The translations under genes and the position numbers were made by a program. DNA of 64,000 bases from Aquipuribacter nitratireducens (GTDB lineage: Bacteria; Actinomycetota; Actinomycetes; Actinomycetales; JBBAYJ01), in the NCBI RefSeq assembly GCF_037860835.1, contig NZ_JBBEOG010000001.1:708823-772822 (forward strand), in the 5' to 3' direction. Shown piece after piece: positions 49,985-61,394 of the stretch; the stretch's first letter is position 1; each line of letters starts with the position of its first letter. Under the pieces are notes generated by a model that had not been told where the DNA came from, searched no databases, and saw only the letters and a list, made by a program, of their open reading frames with translations.

Positions 49985-51322
49985 ATGACCGAGGGCACCA
50001 CCGGGGGCCTCGGCGAGCGCCTGCGCGCCGTGCGCGAGGAGCGCCGTGTGTCGCAGACCCAGCTGGCCGGTCCCGACCTGTCGCCGAGCTACCTGTCGCT
50101 CATCGAGTCCGGCAAGCGCACCCCGAGCGACGCCGTCCTGGAGAAGCTCGCGACGCGCCTCGACGTCTCCGCCCACTTCCTGCGCTACGGCAGCGCCGCC
50201 CCCGAGGAGCGGGTGCCGGAGCTCGAGCTGGAGCACGCCCGGCACGCGATGGTCACCGGTGACCTCGCCGAGGCCGCGACCCGCGCCCGGGCGGTCCTCG
50301 CCGCGCGGGGCGCGCCGAGGCGGCTCCACGACGAGGCCGTCCTCGTCCTGTGCCGGGCGCTGGAGCGCACGGGCGACCTCGAGGGTGCGCTCGTCTCGCT
50401 CCTGCCGCTGCACCGTCGGGCCCTCACCGGCGACGCGGCCGTCGGCGTCTCGCAGACCGGCATCCTGCTCCTGCACTGCCTCACGCAGTCCGGGGACCTC
50501 AACCAGGCCGCGGACGCGGGCGCGGAGGCCGTCGCCGCATCCACACGGCTCGGCTCCGGCGGGACGGACGAGCACCTGCGGCTCGCGGCGACGCTGGTAG
50601 GGGTCCACATGGAGCGCGGGGACCTGCTGTACGCCCAGCACCTCGCCGAGGAGATGCTGCAGGACGCCGAGCAGGTCGGCAGCCGCGCCGGCCAGGGCAG
50701 CCTGCACTGGAACGCGGCCCTCATCGCGGAGGAGAACGGGCAGATCGAGCGGGCGCTGCACCACGCCCGTCGGGCGGTCGCGTTCCTCTCGGAGGGCCCC
50801 GACAACCGGGACTTCTTCCGCCTCAAGCTCGCGCTCGCCTCGCTGCTGCTCGCCGCCGACCCGCCCGAGGTCGACGAGGCCGTCGCGGCGCTGGGGTCCA
50901 TCCGCGAGCCCCTGGAGCAGCTCGGCAGCGAGGTCGACCTCGCCTACTGGTACCGGATCCGCGCCACCGCGCACCTGCGTCGCGGCGAGGTCGACGAGGC
51001 GCAGGAGGCGGCGAGCGCCGCGCTCCGGGCGCTCGGCGACACCCCGCGGCTGGAGGCCGGTGTCGTGCGGACCGTGCTCGGCGACACGCTCGCCGCCCGC
51101 GGCGACCACGAGGCGGCCGAGGCGGAGTACCGGCGGGCCGGGGACGCCCTCGCCATGATGTCCGCGTCGCGGCAGGCCGCGCAGGCGTGGCGCGACCTCG
51201 GGGACCGGCTCATGGACATCGGCCGGACCGACGCGGCCCTCGAGGCCTTCCAGCACGCGTTCGACGCCCTCGGCGTGCGGGGCAGCTCGACCCGGGCGAG
51301 GACCGCTCCCGTCGAGCGCTGA
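49985..51322 (+). CDS. XRE-family HTH regulator with TPR-like repeats
   Basis: 445 aa. N-terminal Cro/C1-type HTH at residues 8-65 (RLRAVREERRVSQTQLAG, SPSYLSLIESGKRTPSDAVL, LATRLDVSAHFLRYG). The rest is about nine helical hairpins of TPR type, for example ARHAMVTGDLAEAATRARAV, NAALIAEENGQIERALHHAR, IRATAHLRRGEVDEAQEAAS and DLGDRLMDIGRTDAALEAFQ. This is the domain plan of RRNPP peptide-binding regulators (PlcR, NprR, Rgg). ATG 49985 has GAGGAGGAG directly upstream. Divergent from the 43-aa secreted peptide gene. The peptide-sensor role is inference; stand-alone HTH-TPR regulators are also common in actinobacteria. Confidence 0.88.
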   Translation: MTEGTTGGLGERLRAVREERRVSQTQLAGPDLSPSYLSLIESGKRTPSDAVLEKLATRLDVSAHFLRYGSAAPEERVPELELEHARHAMVTGDLAEAATRARAVLAARGAPRRLHDEAVLVLCRALERTGDLEGALVSLLPLHRRALTGDAAVGVSQTGILLLHCLTQSGDLNQAADAGAEAVAASTRLGSGGTDEHLRLAATLVGVHMERGDLLYAQHLAEEMLQDAEQVGSRAGQGSLHWNAALIAEENGQIERALHHARRAVAFLSEGPDNRDFFRLKLALASLLLAADPPEVDEAVAALGSIREPLEQLGSEVDLAYWYRIRATAHLRRGEVDEAQEAASAALRALGDTPRLEAGVVRTVLGDTLAARGDHEAAEAEYRRAGDALAMMSASRQAAQAWRDLGDRLMDIGRTDAALEAFQHAFDALGVRGSSTRARTAPVER

Positions 51323-51343
51323 GCGACCTGCCGTAGCGTGAGG

Positions 51344-51371
51344 CCGGCCGGGGCGGTCCCGCCCCGGCCGG
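51344..51371 (+). terminator. Hairpin terminator after XRE-TPR gene
   Basis: 13-bp perfect inverted repeat CCGGCCGGGGCGG (51344-51356) / complement (51359-51371) with a 2-base nominal loop, 22 bases after the regulator stop. Confidence 0.6.
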
Positions 51372-51386
51372 ACGACGGTCGGACGG

Positions 51387-51638
51387 GTGGCGGGTGACGC
51401 GGCGGTGACGGGACAGCTCCTGCTGCACGTGGGGCTCACGCTGCTGGCGTTCGCTCTCGGCGTCGCCGTGGGCTGGTTGTGGTGGGGTCGGCAGTTCGTC
51501 CGGGCCCGCCTCACCCGCGAGGAGGCCGTCGCCATCATGGCCGACCGGCTCGAGCGCGAGCTCGCGGCCAAGGACGCGGAGATCGAGCGTCTGCTCGACG
51601 CCGCGGCGCTGCCCCGCTCGCCGGACCCGCGGGGGTGA
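51387..51638 (+). CDS. Small single-pass membrane protein with coiled-coil
   Basis: 83 aa, not recognised. One membrane helix at about 10-32 (LLLHVGLTLLAFALGVAVGWLWW is its core, with the Trp pair at the cytoplasmic edge), then a charged helix (TREEAVAIMADRLEREL, AAKDAEIERLLDAAAL) likely to form a coiled coil. GTG 51387 gives 83 aa; GTG 51405 would give 77 aa and start just before the helix. No clear ribosome site for either. Overlaps the next gene by 4 bases (GTGA), implying a two-gene envelope unit. Confidence 0.65.
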   Translation: MAGDAAVTGQLLLHVGLTLLAFALGVAVGWLWWGRQFVRARLTREEAVAIMADRLERELAAKDAEIERLLDAAALPRSPDPRG

Positions 51639-52342
51639 GCGGGAGCCCCCGGCGGTCGGCGCCCTACCGGGCGCCGGCCGCCCTCACGTACTGGCGCCCC
51701 CGCGCCCGCAGCCCCGTGCCGGCGGTGCTCGTCGGCGTCCTGGGGCTCGGTGCGCTCGCCGGGGCGCAGGTCGCGGTCGCCGCCGCGTCGCCGGAGACGC
51801 CCGCAGCGCCCGAGGCGGCTGTCGCGGCGCCGGCCGACCCGCTCACGCCGACCGGACGCGTCACGCCGAGCGGGTCGTCCGTCCCGGAGACCGGCGCACC
51901 ACCGATCCTGTCCGCGCCGGTGGCGGGCCCCACCGCCGTCCCCACGGGACCCCTACCGACGGGTCCCGCCACCGTCGCGTCGCAGGATCCGTCGACGGGC
52001 GTGTCGGCGGGCCTGTCGACGGGGCAGGCGGCGCCGGCCCGGACGCTCGCCACCGTCGAGCTGCCGGTCGGTGCCGTCGTCGACGACGAGGCGGCCGGGG
52101 CGCTCGAGCCGGTCCTCGCGGAGCTGAGGCGCCCCGGCGCCGCGCCCGTCGTCGTCGTGGGCGCCGGCGACGGCGACGGCGCGGTGGCGGACGCGCTGGC
52201 CGAGGAGCGGGCGCGGGCGGTCGTGGCGTGGCTCGTCGAGCGGGGCGCGCCCCCGTCGCTGCTGCGCACCGACGTGGCCGACGGCGCCGCGGCGGGCGGG
52301 ACGGCCGGTCCCCTGCGGGGGGTGCGCGTCCTCACGTCGTGA
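51635..52342 (+). CDS. Membrane-anchored protein with OmpA-like C-terminal domain
   Basis: 235 aa. N-terminal cytoplasmic segment, one membrane helix at about 27-50 (VPAVLVGVLGLGALAGAQVAV), a 90-residue Pro/Thr/Ser/Ala-rich linker typical of wall-spanning regions, and a C-terminal domain (about 137-235). The latter has OmpA-type order: LATVELPVGAVVDDEAAG, LEPVLAELRRPGAAPVVVVG, then EERARAVVAWLVERGAPPSL. The usual GHTD loop is replaced by GAGDGDG. It may contact peptidoglycan. The OmpA assignment is by pattern only. Coupled to the 83-aa protein. Confidence 0.65.
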   Translation: MSGSPRRSAPYRAPAALTYWRPRARSPVPAVLVGVLGLGALAGAQVAVAAASPETPAAPEAAVAAPADPLTPTGRVTPSGSSVPETGAPPILSAPVAGPTAVPTGPLPTGPATVASQDPSTGVSAGLSTGQAAPARTLATVELPVGAVVDDEAAGALEPVLAELRRPGAAPVVVVGAGDGDGAVADALAEERARAVVAWLVERGAPPSLLRTDVADGAAAGGTAGPLRGVRVLTS

Positions 52343-52383
52343 CGGGTGGTCGCGGCCGGTCCCGGCGCTGGGATGATGGTGCC

Positions 52384-53964
52384 GTGAGCGTGCCCACCCC
52401 CGCCCGCGACCCCCGCTTCCACCTGGTCGAGGCCGAGATCCTCGCCCGGGCCCCCGAGCACACGCCGCAGCCGTCGCTGGACCGCGTCCGTGCCGTCCTC
52501 GAGCTGCTCGGCGACCCGCAGCGCGCGTACCCGGTCGTCCACGTCACCGGCACCAACGGCAAGACCTCGACCGCCCGCATGACCGACCGGCTGCTGCGCG
52601 AGCACGGCCTGCGCACCGGCCGCTTCACCTCCCCGCACCTCAGCCACGTCGGCGAGCGGATCACCGTCGACGGCGTCCGGCTCGACGAGGAGGCGTTCGT
52701 CGCCGCGTGGGACGACGTCGCGCCCTACGTCGAGCTCGTCGACGCCCGCAGCCAGGAGGAGGGTGGGCCGCGGCTGTCGTTCTTCGAGGTCCTGACGTGC
52801 ATGGCGTTCGCCGTCTTCGCCGACGCCCCCGTCGACGTCGCCGTCGTCGAGGTCGGCCTCGGCGGCACGTGGGACTCGACCAACGTCGCCGACGCCGCCG
52901 TCGCCGTCGTCACCCCGGTGGCGCTGGACCACGAGCGGTGGCTGGGCCACGACGTCGTGCAGATCGCGGAGCAGAAGAGCGGCATCGTCAAGGAGGGCTC
53001 GGTCCTCGTCACCGCCCAGCAGCCGCTCGAGGTCGCGGAGGTGCTGCTGCGCCGCGCCGCCGAGGTCGGGGCGGTCGTCGCCCGCGAGGGCATCGAGTTC
53101 GGGGTGGTGTCGCGGGACGTCGCCGTCGGCGGGCAGCGCCTCACCCTCAAGGGCCTCGTCGGCGGGGCGGACGACGTGTACCTGCCGCTCCACGGCGCGC
53201 ACCAGGCCGGCAACGCCGCCACGGCGCTCGCAGCGGTCGAGGCGTTCCTCGGCTCCGGCGGCGCGGCGGGCACCGGCCTGGACCCCGACCTCGTCCGGGA
53301 CGCCTTCGCCCACGTCGACGTCCCCGGCCGGATGGAGCCCGTCCGGCGGGGCCCCCTCGTGGTGGTGGACGCCGCGCACAACCCGGCGGGGGCGGAGGCG
53401 CTCGTGGCCGGGGTCGACGAGGCGTTCCCCGGCACCCGCCTCGTCGGAGTCGTCGGGATGATGGCCGACAAGGACGCCGCACAGGTCCTCGAGGTGCTGG
53501 AGCCCGCGCTCGCGGAGGTCGTCGTGACGAGCGCCCCGACCGAGCGCGCCCTGCCGGCCGCCGAGCTCGCCGAGGCGGCGGTCGGCGTCTTCGGCGACGA
53601 GCGAGTCCACGTGCACCCCGACCTCGCCGACGCCCTCGACGTCGCGGTCCGGCTCGCCGACGAGGCGGACCCGGCCGCGGGAGCGGGTGCGGCCGGTGTC
53701 GCCTCGGGGGTGCTCGTGTGCGGGTCCGTCCTGCTCACCGCCCACGCCCGGCGGCTGCTCGGCGCCCCGGACCCGGACGCCGTCGCCGTCGACACGACGA
53801 GTCGCGGCGTCTCCGTCGTCGCGACCGACACCGAGCGCCAGCTGCTGGGCGACGACTGGGCGGACCCCGGCGACGACCGCTACGAGGCGCCCGACGACAG
53901 CGTCCTCCTCGACGACCCGTGGGCCGAGCCGGACGACGACGACGGGGGCGCCGGTCGTGCGTGA
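52384..53964 (+). CDS. folC: Folylpolyglutamate synthase / dihydrofolate synthase
   Basis: 526 aa. Mur-ligase-family enzyme adding glutamate to (dihydro)folate/dihydropteroate. ATP loop VTGTNGKTSTARM, FTSPHLSHVGERI, LGGTWDSTN, VALDHERWLG and the C-terminal DAAHNPAGAEAL. The last 60 residues form an acidic extension (DDWADPGDDRYE ... DDDDGG) beyond the usual end. GTG 52384 follows GATGAT (52372-52377) by 6 bases; GTG 52390 is an in-frame alternative. Overlaps the DUF4233 gene by 8 bases. Confidence 0.95.
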   Translation: MSVPTPARDPRFHLVEAEILARAPEHTPQPSLDRVRAVLELLGDPQRAYPVVHVTGTNGKTSTARMTDRLLREHGLRTGRFTSPHLSHVGERITVDGVRLDEEAFVAAWDDVAPYVELVDARSQEEGGPRLSFFEVLTCMAFAVFADAPVDVAVVEVGLGGTWDSTNVADAAVAVVTPVALDHERWLGHDVVQIAEQKSGIVKEGSVLVTAQQPLEVAEVLLRRAAEVGAVVAREGIEFGVVSRDVAVGGQRLTLKGLVGGADDVYLPLHGAHQAGNAATALAAVEAFLGSGGAAGTGLDPDLVRDAFAHVDVPGRMEPVRRGPLVVVDAAHNPAGAEALVAGVDEAFPGTRLVGVVGMMADKDAAQVLEVLEPALAEVVVTSAPTERALPAAELAEAAVGVFGDERVHVHPDLADALDVAVRLADEADPAAGAGAAGVASGVLVCGSVLLTAHARRLLGAPDPDAVAVDTTSRGVSVVATDTERQLLGDDWADPGDDRYEAPDDSVLLDDPWAEPDDDDGGAGRA

Positions 53965-54346
53965 CCCCAAGCGGGTGATGGCCGCGACGGTCCTCGTGTT
54001 CGAGGCCCTCGTCGTCGTCTTCGCCGCCCTCGTCGCCAAGGACCTCACCGGTCTCGGCACCACCACGGCCGTCGGGGGAGGGGCCGCGCTCGCGGTGGTC
54101 CTCGTCGTCGCCTCCGGCGTGCTCGGGCGACCAGGCGGCTACTGGCTGGGCTCGCTCCTGCAGGTGGTGGTGGTGGCGACGGGCCTCCTGCTCCCGGCGA
54201 TGCTCCTCGTGGGCGGGGTCTTCGCCGGACTGTGGGTCGCGGCGGTCGTCCTCGGCACCCGCATCGAGCGCGACCGGGCCGCCTGGTCGGGCGGCGCGGG
54301 TCCGTCGGGTCCCGACGGCCCGGGTGCCACCGTGGGCGACGGTTAG
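53957..54346 (+). CDS. DUF4233 membrane protein
   Basis: 129 aa, function unknown; commonly encoded directly after folC in actinobacteria. Begins MRDPKRVMAATVLVFEALVV and has about four membrane helices (AATVLVFEALVVVFAALVAK, GGGAALAVVLVVASGVLG, LLQVVVVATGLLLPAMLL, FAGLWVAAVVLG). Starts at GTG 53957 inside the folC end. Confidence 0.88.
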   Translation: MRDPKRVMAATVLVFEALVVVFAALVAKDLTGLGTTTAVGGGAALAVVLVVASGVLGRPGGYWLGSLLQVVVVATGLLLPAMLLVGGVFAGLWVAAVVLGTRIERDRAAWSGGAGPSGPDGPGATVGDG

Positions 54347-54357
54347 GCTGACCGACC

Positions 54358-54804
54358 GTGAGCGAGCCGTCGACCGTCCCGACCCCCGACCGCACCCTCG
54401 TCATCGTCAAGCCCGACGGTGTCGCGCGGGGCCTCACCGGCGAGGTGCTGCGCCGGGTGGAGGCGAAGGGGTACCGGGTCGTCCGCCTCGAGATGCGCCG
54501 CGCCACGCCGGACGAGCTCGCCCGCCACTACGCCGAGCACGAGGGCAAGCCCTTCTACCAGCCCCTCGTCGACTTCATGCTGTCCGGTCCGGTCGTTCTC
54601 GCCGTCGTCGAGGGCCACGGCGTCGTGCCCGGCTTCCGCAGCCTCGCGGGCGCCACCGACCCGACGGCTGCCGCGCCCGGGACGATCCGCGGCGACCTCG
54701 GTCGGGACTGGGGCCTGAAGGTCCAGCAGAACATCGTCCACGGCAGCGACTCCGCGGAGTCCGCCGCCCGCGAGACCGCCATCTGGTTCGGCGCCGACGC
54801 CTGA
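54358..54804 (+). CDS. ndk: Nucleoside diphosphate kinase
   Basis: 148 aa. Equilibrates NTPs and dNTPs by a phospho-histidine intermediate: His128 in QQNIVHGSDS. Also RTLVIVKPDGVARGLTGEVL and GPVVLAVVEGHGVV. GTG 54358 follows TAGGCT (54344-54349) by 8 bases; this hexamer overlaps the stop of the previous gene. The N-terminus is about 9 residues longer than minimal NDK. Confidence 0.95.
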   Translation: MSEPSTVPTPDRTLVIVKPDGVARGLTGEVLRRVEAKGYRVVRLEMRRATPDELARHYAEHEGKPFYQPLVDFMLSGPVVLAVVEGHGVVPGFRSLAGATDPTAAAPGTIRGDLGRDWGLKVQQNIVHGSDSAESAARETAIWFGADA

Positions 54805-55061
54805 GCTCCACCTGAGCGCGACCGGCGCGCCACCCCCGACGGGGCGCGAGCCATGCCATACTCGGTGCCGGAGAGCGTCCCGCACCGGACGTGACCCGCG
54901 CCGCCCGTCCTCGCCGGGCGCGACCTGCCCGGACCTCACGGTCCGCGGGTCTGCGCCCGCGGACCGAGGTGGCGCCACCACGGACTTCCGTGCCGCCCGA
55001 GGGCGCACGACGACCGCCCCGGCCGGGGGTGCAGACCGGCGGGGGTCGAAGAGGAGCACCA
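54805..55061 (+). other. rne 5' region, 257 bases without a gene
   Basis: Holds an imperfect GC hairpin after ndk (about 54824-54852), a CATACT -10-like hexamer (54857-54862), and an otherwise unstructured-looking leader ending in the ribosome site GAGGAG (55051-55056). The frame is open through it in phase with rne, but no ribosome site supports an earlier start. RNase E leaders are autoregulatory in enterobacteria; nothing here proves that. Confidence 0.45.
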
Positions 55062-57743
<2,682 letters not shown>

Positions 57744-57830
57744 GCGCGCCGGACACCACCGGAGCACCACCGCGGCAGCGCGGCAGCACCACCACGGCAC
57801 CACCACGGCACGACCGCGGCGCCGGCCGGT

Positions 57831-57859
57831 TTGGAGAGCCGGGCGGCGCCGCGTACGCT
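57831..57859 (+). promoter_or_regulatory. Promoter of rplU-rpmA
   Basis: TTGGAG (57831-57836) and TACGCT (57854-57859) with a 17-base spacer, a good housekeeping promoter. It gives a leader of about 113 nt before rplU. The 90 bases before it, after rne, contain a CACCACCACGG-type short repeat and nothing else clear. Confidence 0.7.
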
Positions 57860-57978
57860 AGGCCGCTGGCCGGTGGCGCGTCTCGTCGCTCGCCACCCAG
57901 CGGTCCTCGCGCCGGAGCTCCACGGCCCGGCCCCTCAGGAACGCACCCACGCACGCCCGACAGGAAGAGAGCCACGAC

Positions 57979-58287
57979 GTGTACGCGATCGTCCGCGCTG
58001 GAGGACGCCAGGAGAAGGTCGCCGTCGGCGACGTCCTCACGGTGGACCGACTCGCCGGTGAGCCCGGTGACGACGTCCGCTTCACCCCCGTCCTCGTCGT
58101 CGACGGCTCCACCGTCACCTCCGACGCCGACGCGCTGAGCAGCCTCGTCGTCGCCGGCGAGATCGTCGAGGACCTCCGGGGACCGAAGATCCGCATCCTC
58201 AAGTACAAGAACAAGACCGGGTACCGCAAGCGCCAGGGCCACCGGCAGGCGCTCACCAAGGTCAAGATCACCAAGATCGGGAAGTGA
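57979..58287 (+). CDS. rplU: 50S ribosomal protein L21
   Basis: 102 aa, full length. Begins [20 protein letters not shown] and ends with the basic L21 signature [23 protein letters not shown] 57979; a GGAAGAG stretch lies about 10 bases upstream. Followed 7 bases later by rpmA. Confidence 0.97.
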   Translation: MYAIVRAGGRQEKVAVGDVLTVDRLAGEPGDDVRFTPVLVVDGSTVTSDADALSSLVVAGEIVEDLRGPKIRILKYKNKTGYRKRQGHRQALTKVKITKIGK

Positions 58288-58294
58288 GCTAGGC

Positions 58295-58558
58295 ATGGCA
58301 CACAAGAAGGGCGCGAGCTCGACCCGCAACGGTCGCGACTCCAACGCGCAGCGCCTCGGCGTCAAGCGCTTCGGCGGCCAGGTCGTCGGCGCCGGCGAGA
58401 TCATTGTCCGGCAGCGCGGCACCCACTTCCACCCCGGCGACAACGTCGGCCGCGGCGGCGACGACACCCTCTTCGCCCTCGCCCCCGGCGCGGTGCAGTT
58501 CGGCACCCGGCGCGGGCGCCGCGTCGTCAACGTCGTGGCCGCGGAGGCCTCGGCCTGA
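58295..58558 (+). CDS. rpmA: 50S ribosomal protein L27
   Basis: 87 aa. Starts [20 protein letters not shown], with the N-terminal tail that reaches the peptidyl transferase centre present from residue 2 and no firmicute-type cleaved extension. Conserved [17 protein letters not shown]. Cotranscribed with rplU. Confidence 0.97.
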   Translation: MAHKKGASSTRNGRDSNAQRLGVKRFGGQVVGAGEIIVRQRGTHFHPGDNVGRGGDDTLFALAPGAVQFGTRRGRRVVNVVAAEASA

Positions 58559-58599
58559 GACCGGGCTGACCCCAAGGCACGACCAGCACCCAGCTCGCC

Positions 58600-58639
58600 G
58601 ACGCGCCGGTCGCCCCCACTGCGGGGCGGCCGGCGCGTC
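58600..58639 (+). terminator. Strong hairpin between rpmA and obg
   Basis: 17-bp stem (58600-58616 with 58623-58639, including one G-T pair) and a 6-base loop. No U-tract. It ends 11 bases before the obg ribosome site AGGAGG (58651-58656), so it could terminate most rplU-rpmA transcripts and tune read-through to obg. Confidence 0.65.
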
Positions 58640-58661
58640 GCGTTCCGACCAGGAGGCACCC

Positions 58662-60236
58662 GTGAGCCAGTTCGTCGACCGCGTCGTCCTGCACGTCGCC
58701 GGCGGCGCCGGCGGCCACGGCGTCGCGTCGGTGCACCGGGAGAAGTTCAAGCCGCTCGGCGGTCCCGACGGCGGCAACGGCGGTCACGGCGGGGACGTCG
58801 TGCTCGTCGTCGACCCGTCCGTCACGACCCTCCTGGAGTACCACCGCTCCCCGCACCGGCGCGCCGGCGACGGTGGCGTGGGGCGTGGCGGCAACCGCAG
58901 CGGCGCCGACGGCGCGGACGTCGAGCTGCGCGTCCCGGACGGCACCGTCGTGACGACGCCGGACGGCGAGGTGCTGGCCGACCTCCTCGGGGACGGCACG
59001 CGGGTCGTCGTCGCCGCGGGCGGCCGCGGGGGCCTCGGGAACGCCGCCCTCGCCAGCCCCCGCCGCAAGGCCCCGGGGTTCGCCCTGCTCGGCGAGCCCG
59101 GCGAGGCCCGCGACGTCGTCCTCGAGCTCAAGACGGTCGCGGACGTCGCGCTCGTCGGGTTCCCCAGCGCCGGCAAGTCGAGCCTCGTCGCGGCGATGTC
59201 CGCCGCCCGGCCGAAGATCGCCGACTACCCCTTCACGACCCTCACGCCCAACCTCGGCGTCGTCGAGGCGGGCGACGTCCGCTTCACGGTCGCCGACGTG
59301 CCCGGCCTCATCGAGGGCGCGAGCGAGGGGAGGGGCCTCGGGCTCGAGTTCCTCCGGCACGTCGAGCGGTGCGCGGTCCTCGCGCACGTCCTCGACACCG
59401 CGACGCTGGAGAGCGACCGCGACCCGGTCCGCGACCTCGACACGATCCTCGCCGAGCTGGAGCGGTACCGCGGCGACGGCGAGTCCGTGCCGCTCGTCGA
59501 GCGTCCGCAGGTCGTCGTCCTCAACAAGGTCGACACGACCGACGGCCGGGACATGGCCGACCTCGTCGCACCCCAGCTGCGTGAGCGCGGCTACGAGGTG
59601 TTCGTCGTGTCCGCCGTCAGCCGCGAGGGCCTGCGCGAGCTGGCCTTCGGGCTCGCCCGCTACGTCGCCGCCGACCGCGCCGAGCGCGCCCGGCCCACCG
59701 CGCCGGAGCGCGTCGTCCTGCGACCGCTCGCCACCGACGACGCCGGGTTCACCGTCACCCCCGAGCAGCACGGGGACCGGACGGTGTACCGGGTGCGCGG
59801 CGGCCGGCCGGAGCGGTGGGTGCGTCAGACCGACTTCGCCAACGACGAGGCCGTCGGGTACCTCGCGGACAGGCTGGCCCGCGCGGGTGTCGAGGACGCG
59901 CTGTTCGCGGCCGGGGCGGTCGCGGGCGCCGAGGTCGCCATCGGGTCCGGCGACGACGCCGTCCTCTTCGACTGGGAGCCGACGCTGTCCGGGGTCGCGA
60001 CGGCGGGCCCGCGGGGCACCGACCTGCGGGTGGGTGGGGAGTCCGCGCGCGCCAGCCGCGCCGAGCGCCGCCGCGCGTACGAGGAGCGGATGGACGCGAA
60101 GAGCGCCGCCCGCGACGAGTTAGCCGAGGAGCGGGCCGCCGGCCGCTGGACCGACCCCGACGCCGACCCCGACGCCGACCCCGACGGGGGCCCCGCCCCC
60201 GACGACGAGCGCGCCGGCGACGGCGCCGGCTCGTGA
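58662..60236 (+). CDS. obgE: Obg GTPase (CgtA)
   Basis: 524 aa. Essential GTPase in ribosome assembly and stress response. N-terminal glycine-rich Obg fold ([34 protein letters not shown]), G domain with [19 protein letters not shown] and NKVD, and a C-terminal OCT domain (about 345-425). It ends in an Asp/Pro-rich tail with [11 protein letters not shown] repeats. GTG 58662 with AGGAGG. The stop overlaps the proB GTG. Confidence 0.96.
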   Translation: MSQFVDRVVLHVAGGAGGHGVASVHREKFKPLGGPDGGNGGHGGDVVLVVDPSVTTLLEYHRSPHRRAGDGGVGRGGNRSGADGADVELRVPDGTVVTTPDGEVLADLLGDGTRVVVAAGGRGGLGNAALASPRRKAPGFALLGEPGEARDVVLELKTVADVALVGFPSAGKSSLVAAMSAARPKIADYPFTTLTPNLGVVEAGDVRFTVADVPGLIEGASEGRGLGLEFLRHVERCAVLAHVLDTATLESDRDPVRDLDTILAELERYRGDGESVPLVERPQVVVLNKVDTTDGRDMADLVAPQLRERGYEVFVVSAVSREGLRELAFGLARYVAADRAERARPTAPERVVLRPLATDDAGFTVTPEQHGDRTVYRVRGGRPERWVRQTDFANDEAVGYLADRLARAGVEDALFAAGAVAGAEVAIGSGDDAVLFDWEPTLSGVATAGPRGTDLRVGGESARASRAERRRAYEERMDAKSAARDELAEERAAGRWTDPDADPDADPDGGPAPDDERAGDGAGS

Positions 60237-61390
60237 CCGCACCGGACGTCGCGGGGTCGGTCGCGGCCGCCCTGCTGACCGGCCCCGGCACGCTCGTCGT
60301 CAAGGTCGGCTCCTCCAGCCTCGCCTCCGACGCGGGCATCGACGGCGCGCAGGTCGACCGGCTCGTCGAGCTCCTCGCCGCCCGCCGCGCGCTCGGGCCG
60401 GACCGGCAGCTCGTCGTCGTGACGAGCGGCGCCATCGCCGCCGGCCTGCCCGCGCTCGGTCTGCCGCGCCGACCCGCCGACCTCGCGGGACTGCAGGCGG
60501 CAGCCAGCGTGGGCCAGGGGCGCCTCCAGGCCCGGTGGGCGCTCGCCTTCGAGCGCCACGACATGGTGACGGGGCAGGTGCTGCTCGACCTCGACGACCT
60601 CGTGCGCCGCAACCACTACCTCAACGCACGGGCGACCCTCGCCCGGCTCCTGCAGCTGGGGGCGGTGCCGGTCGTCAACGAGAACGACACCGTCGCCACC
60701 GACGAGATCCGCTTCGGGGACAACGACCGGCTCGCCGCGTTCGTCGCGCACCTCGTCGGCGCGAGCGCGCTCGTCCTCCTCACCGACGTCGACGCCCTCT
60801 ACGACCGCCCGCCCACCCGCCCCGGCGCGGTGCGGCTGCGCACGGTCGAGGACCCCCAGGCGGTGGGCGCCGACCTCGGCACGGGGGCCGGCAGTGCGGT
60901 CGGCACCGGCGGGATGCGGACCAAGGTCGACGCGGCCGCCATCGCCGCGGACGCGGGCGTGCCCACGTTCGTCACCGCGACGTCCCGCTACGGCGACGCG
61001 GTCGCCGGCGCGGACGTCGGCACGTGGTTCCGGGCCGCCGAGCGGGCGATGCCCGCCCGCATCCTGTGGCTCACGCACGTCGCCGTCCCGAAGGGACGGC
61101 TCACCCTCGACGCGGGAGCCGTCCGCGCCGTCGTCGAGCGGGGCGCGTCCCTCCTGCCCGCGGGGATCCGCGCCGTCAGCGGCGGCTTCGACGTCGGCGC
61201 GGTCGTCGACCTCTGCGACGAGGCGGGCGGGACCGTCGCGCGGGGGGTCGTCTCCTACGGCGCCGCGGAGCTGCCCCGGCTGCTCGGCCGCTCCACCCAC
61301 GACCTGCGGGCCGACCTCGGCCCCGGCTACGGCCGGGAGGTCGTGCACCGGGACGACCTCGTCGTCGTCCCCGCCCCCGGCCTACCCTGA
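60233..61390 (+). CDS. proB: Glutamate 5-kinase
   Basis: 385 aa. First step of proline synthesis: ATP-dependent phosphorylation of glutamate. Amino-acid kinase domain ([59 protein letters not shown]) plus a C-terminal PUA domain (about 290-375, [17 protein letters not shown]). GTG 60233 overlaps the obg stop. Followed by proA. Confidence 0.96.
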   Translation: MTAPDVAGSVAAALLTGPGTLVVKVGSSSLASDAGIDGAQVDRLVELLAARRALGPDRQLVVVTSGAIAAGLPALGLPRRPADLAGLQAAASVGQGRLQARWALAFERHDMVTGQVLLDLDDLVRRNHYLNARATLARLLQLGAVPVVNENDTVATDEIRFGDNDRLAAFVAHLVGASALVLLTDVDALYDRPPTRPGAVRLRTVEDPQAVGADLGTGAGSAVGTGGMRTKVDAAAIAADAGVPTFVTATSRYGDAVAGADVGTWFRAAERAMPARILWLTHVAVPKGRLTLDAGAVRAVVERGASLLPAGIRAVSGGFDVGAVVDLCDEAGGTVARGVVSYGAAELPRLLGRSTHDLRADLGPGYGREVVHRDDLVVVPAPGLP

Positions 61391-61394
61391 GCGG

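Noticed and set aside
57745..57830. Short CACCACCACGG-type repeats as a regulatory array
   Set aside because: Imperfect, few copies and no symmetry; likely simple-sequence drift after rne.
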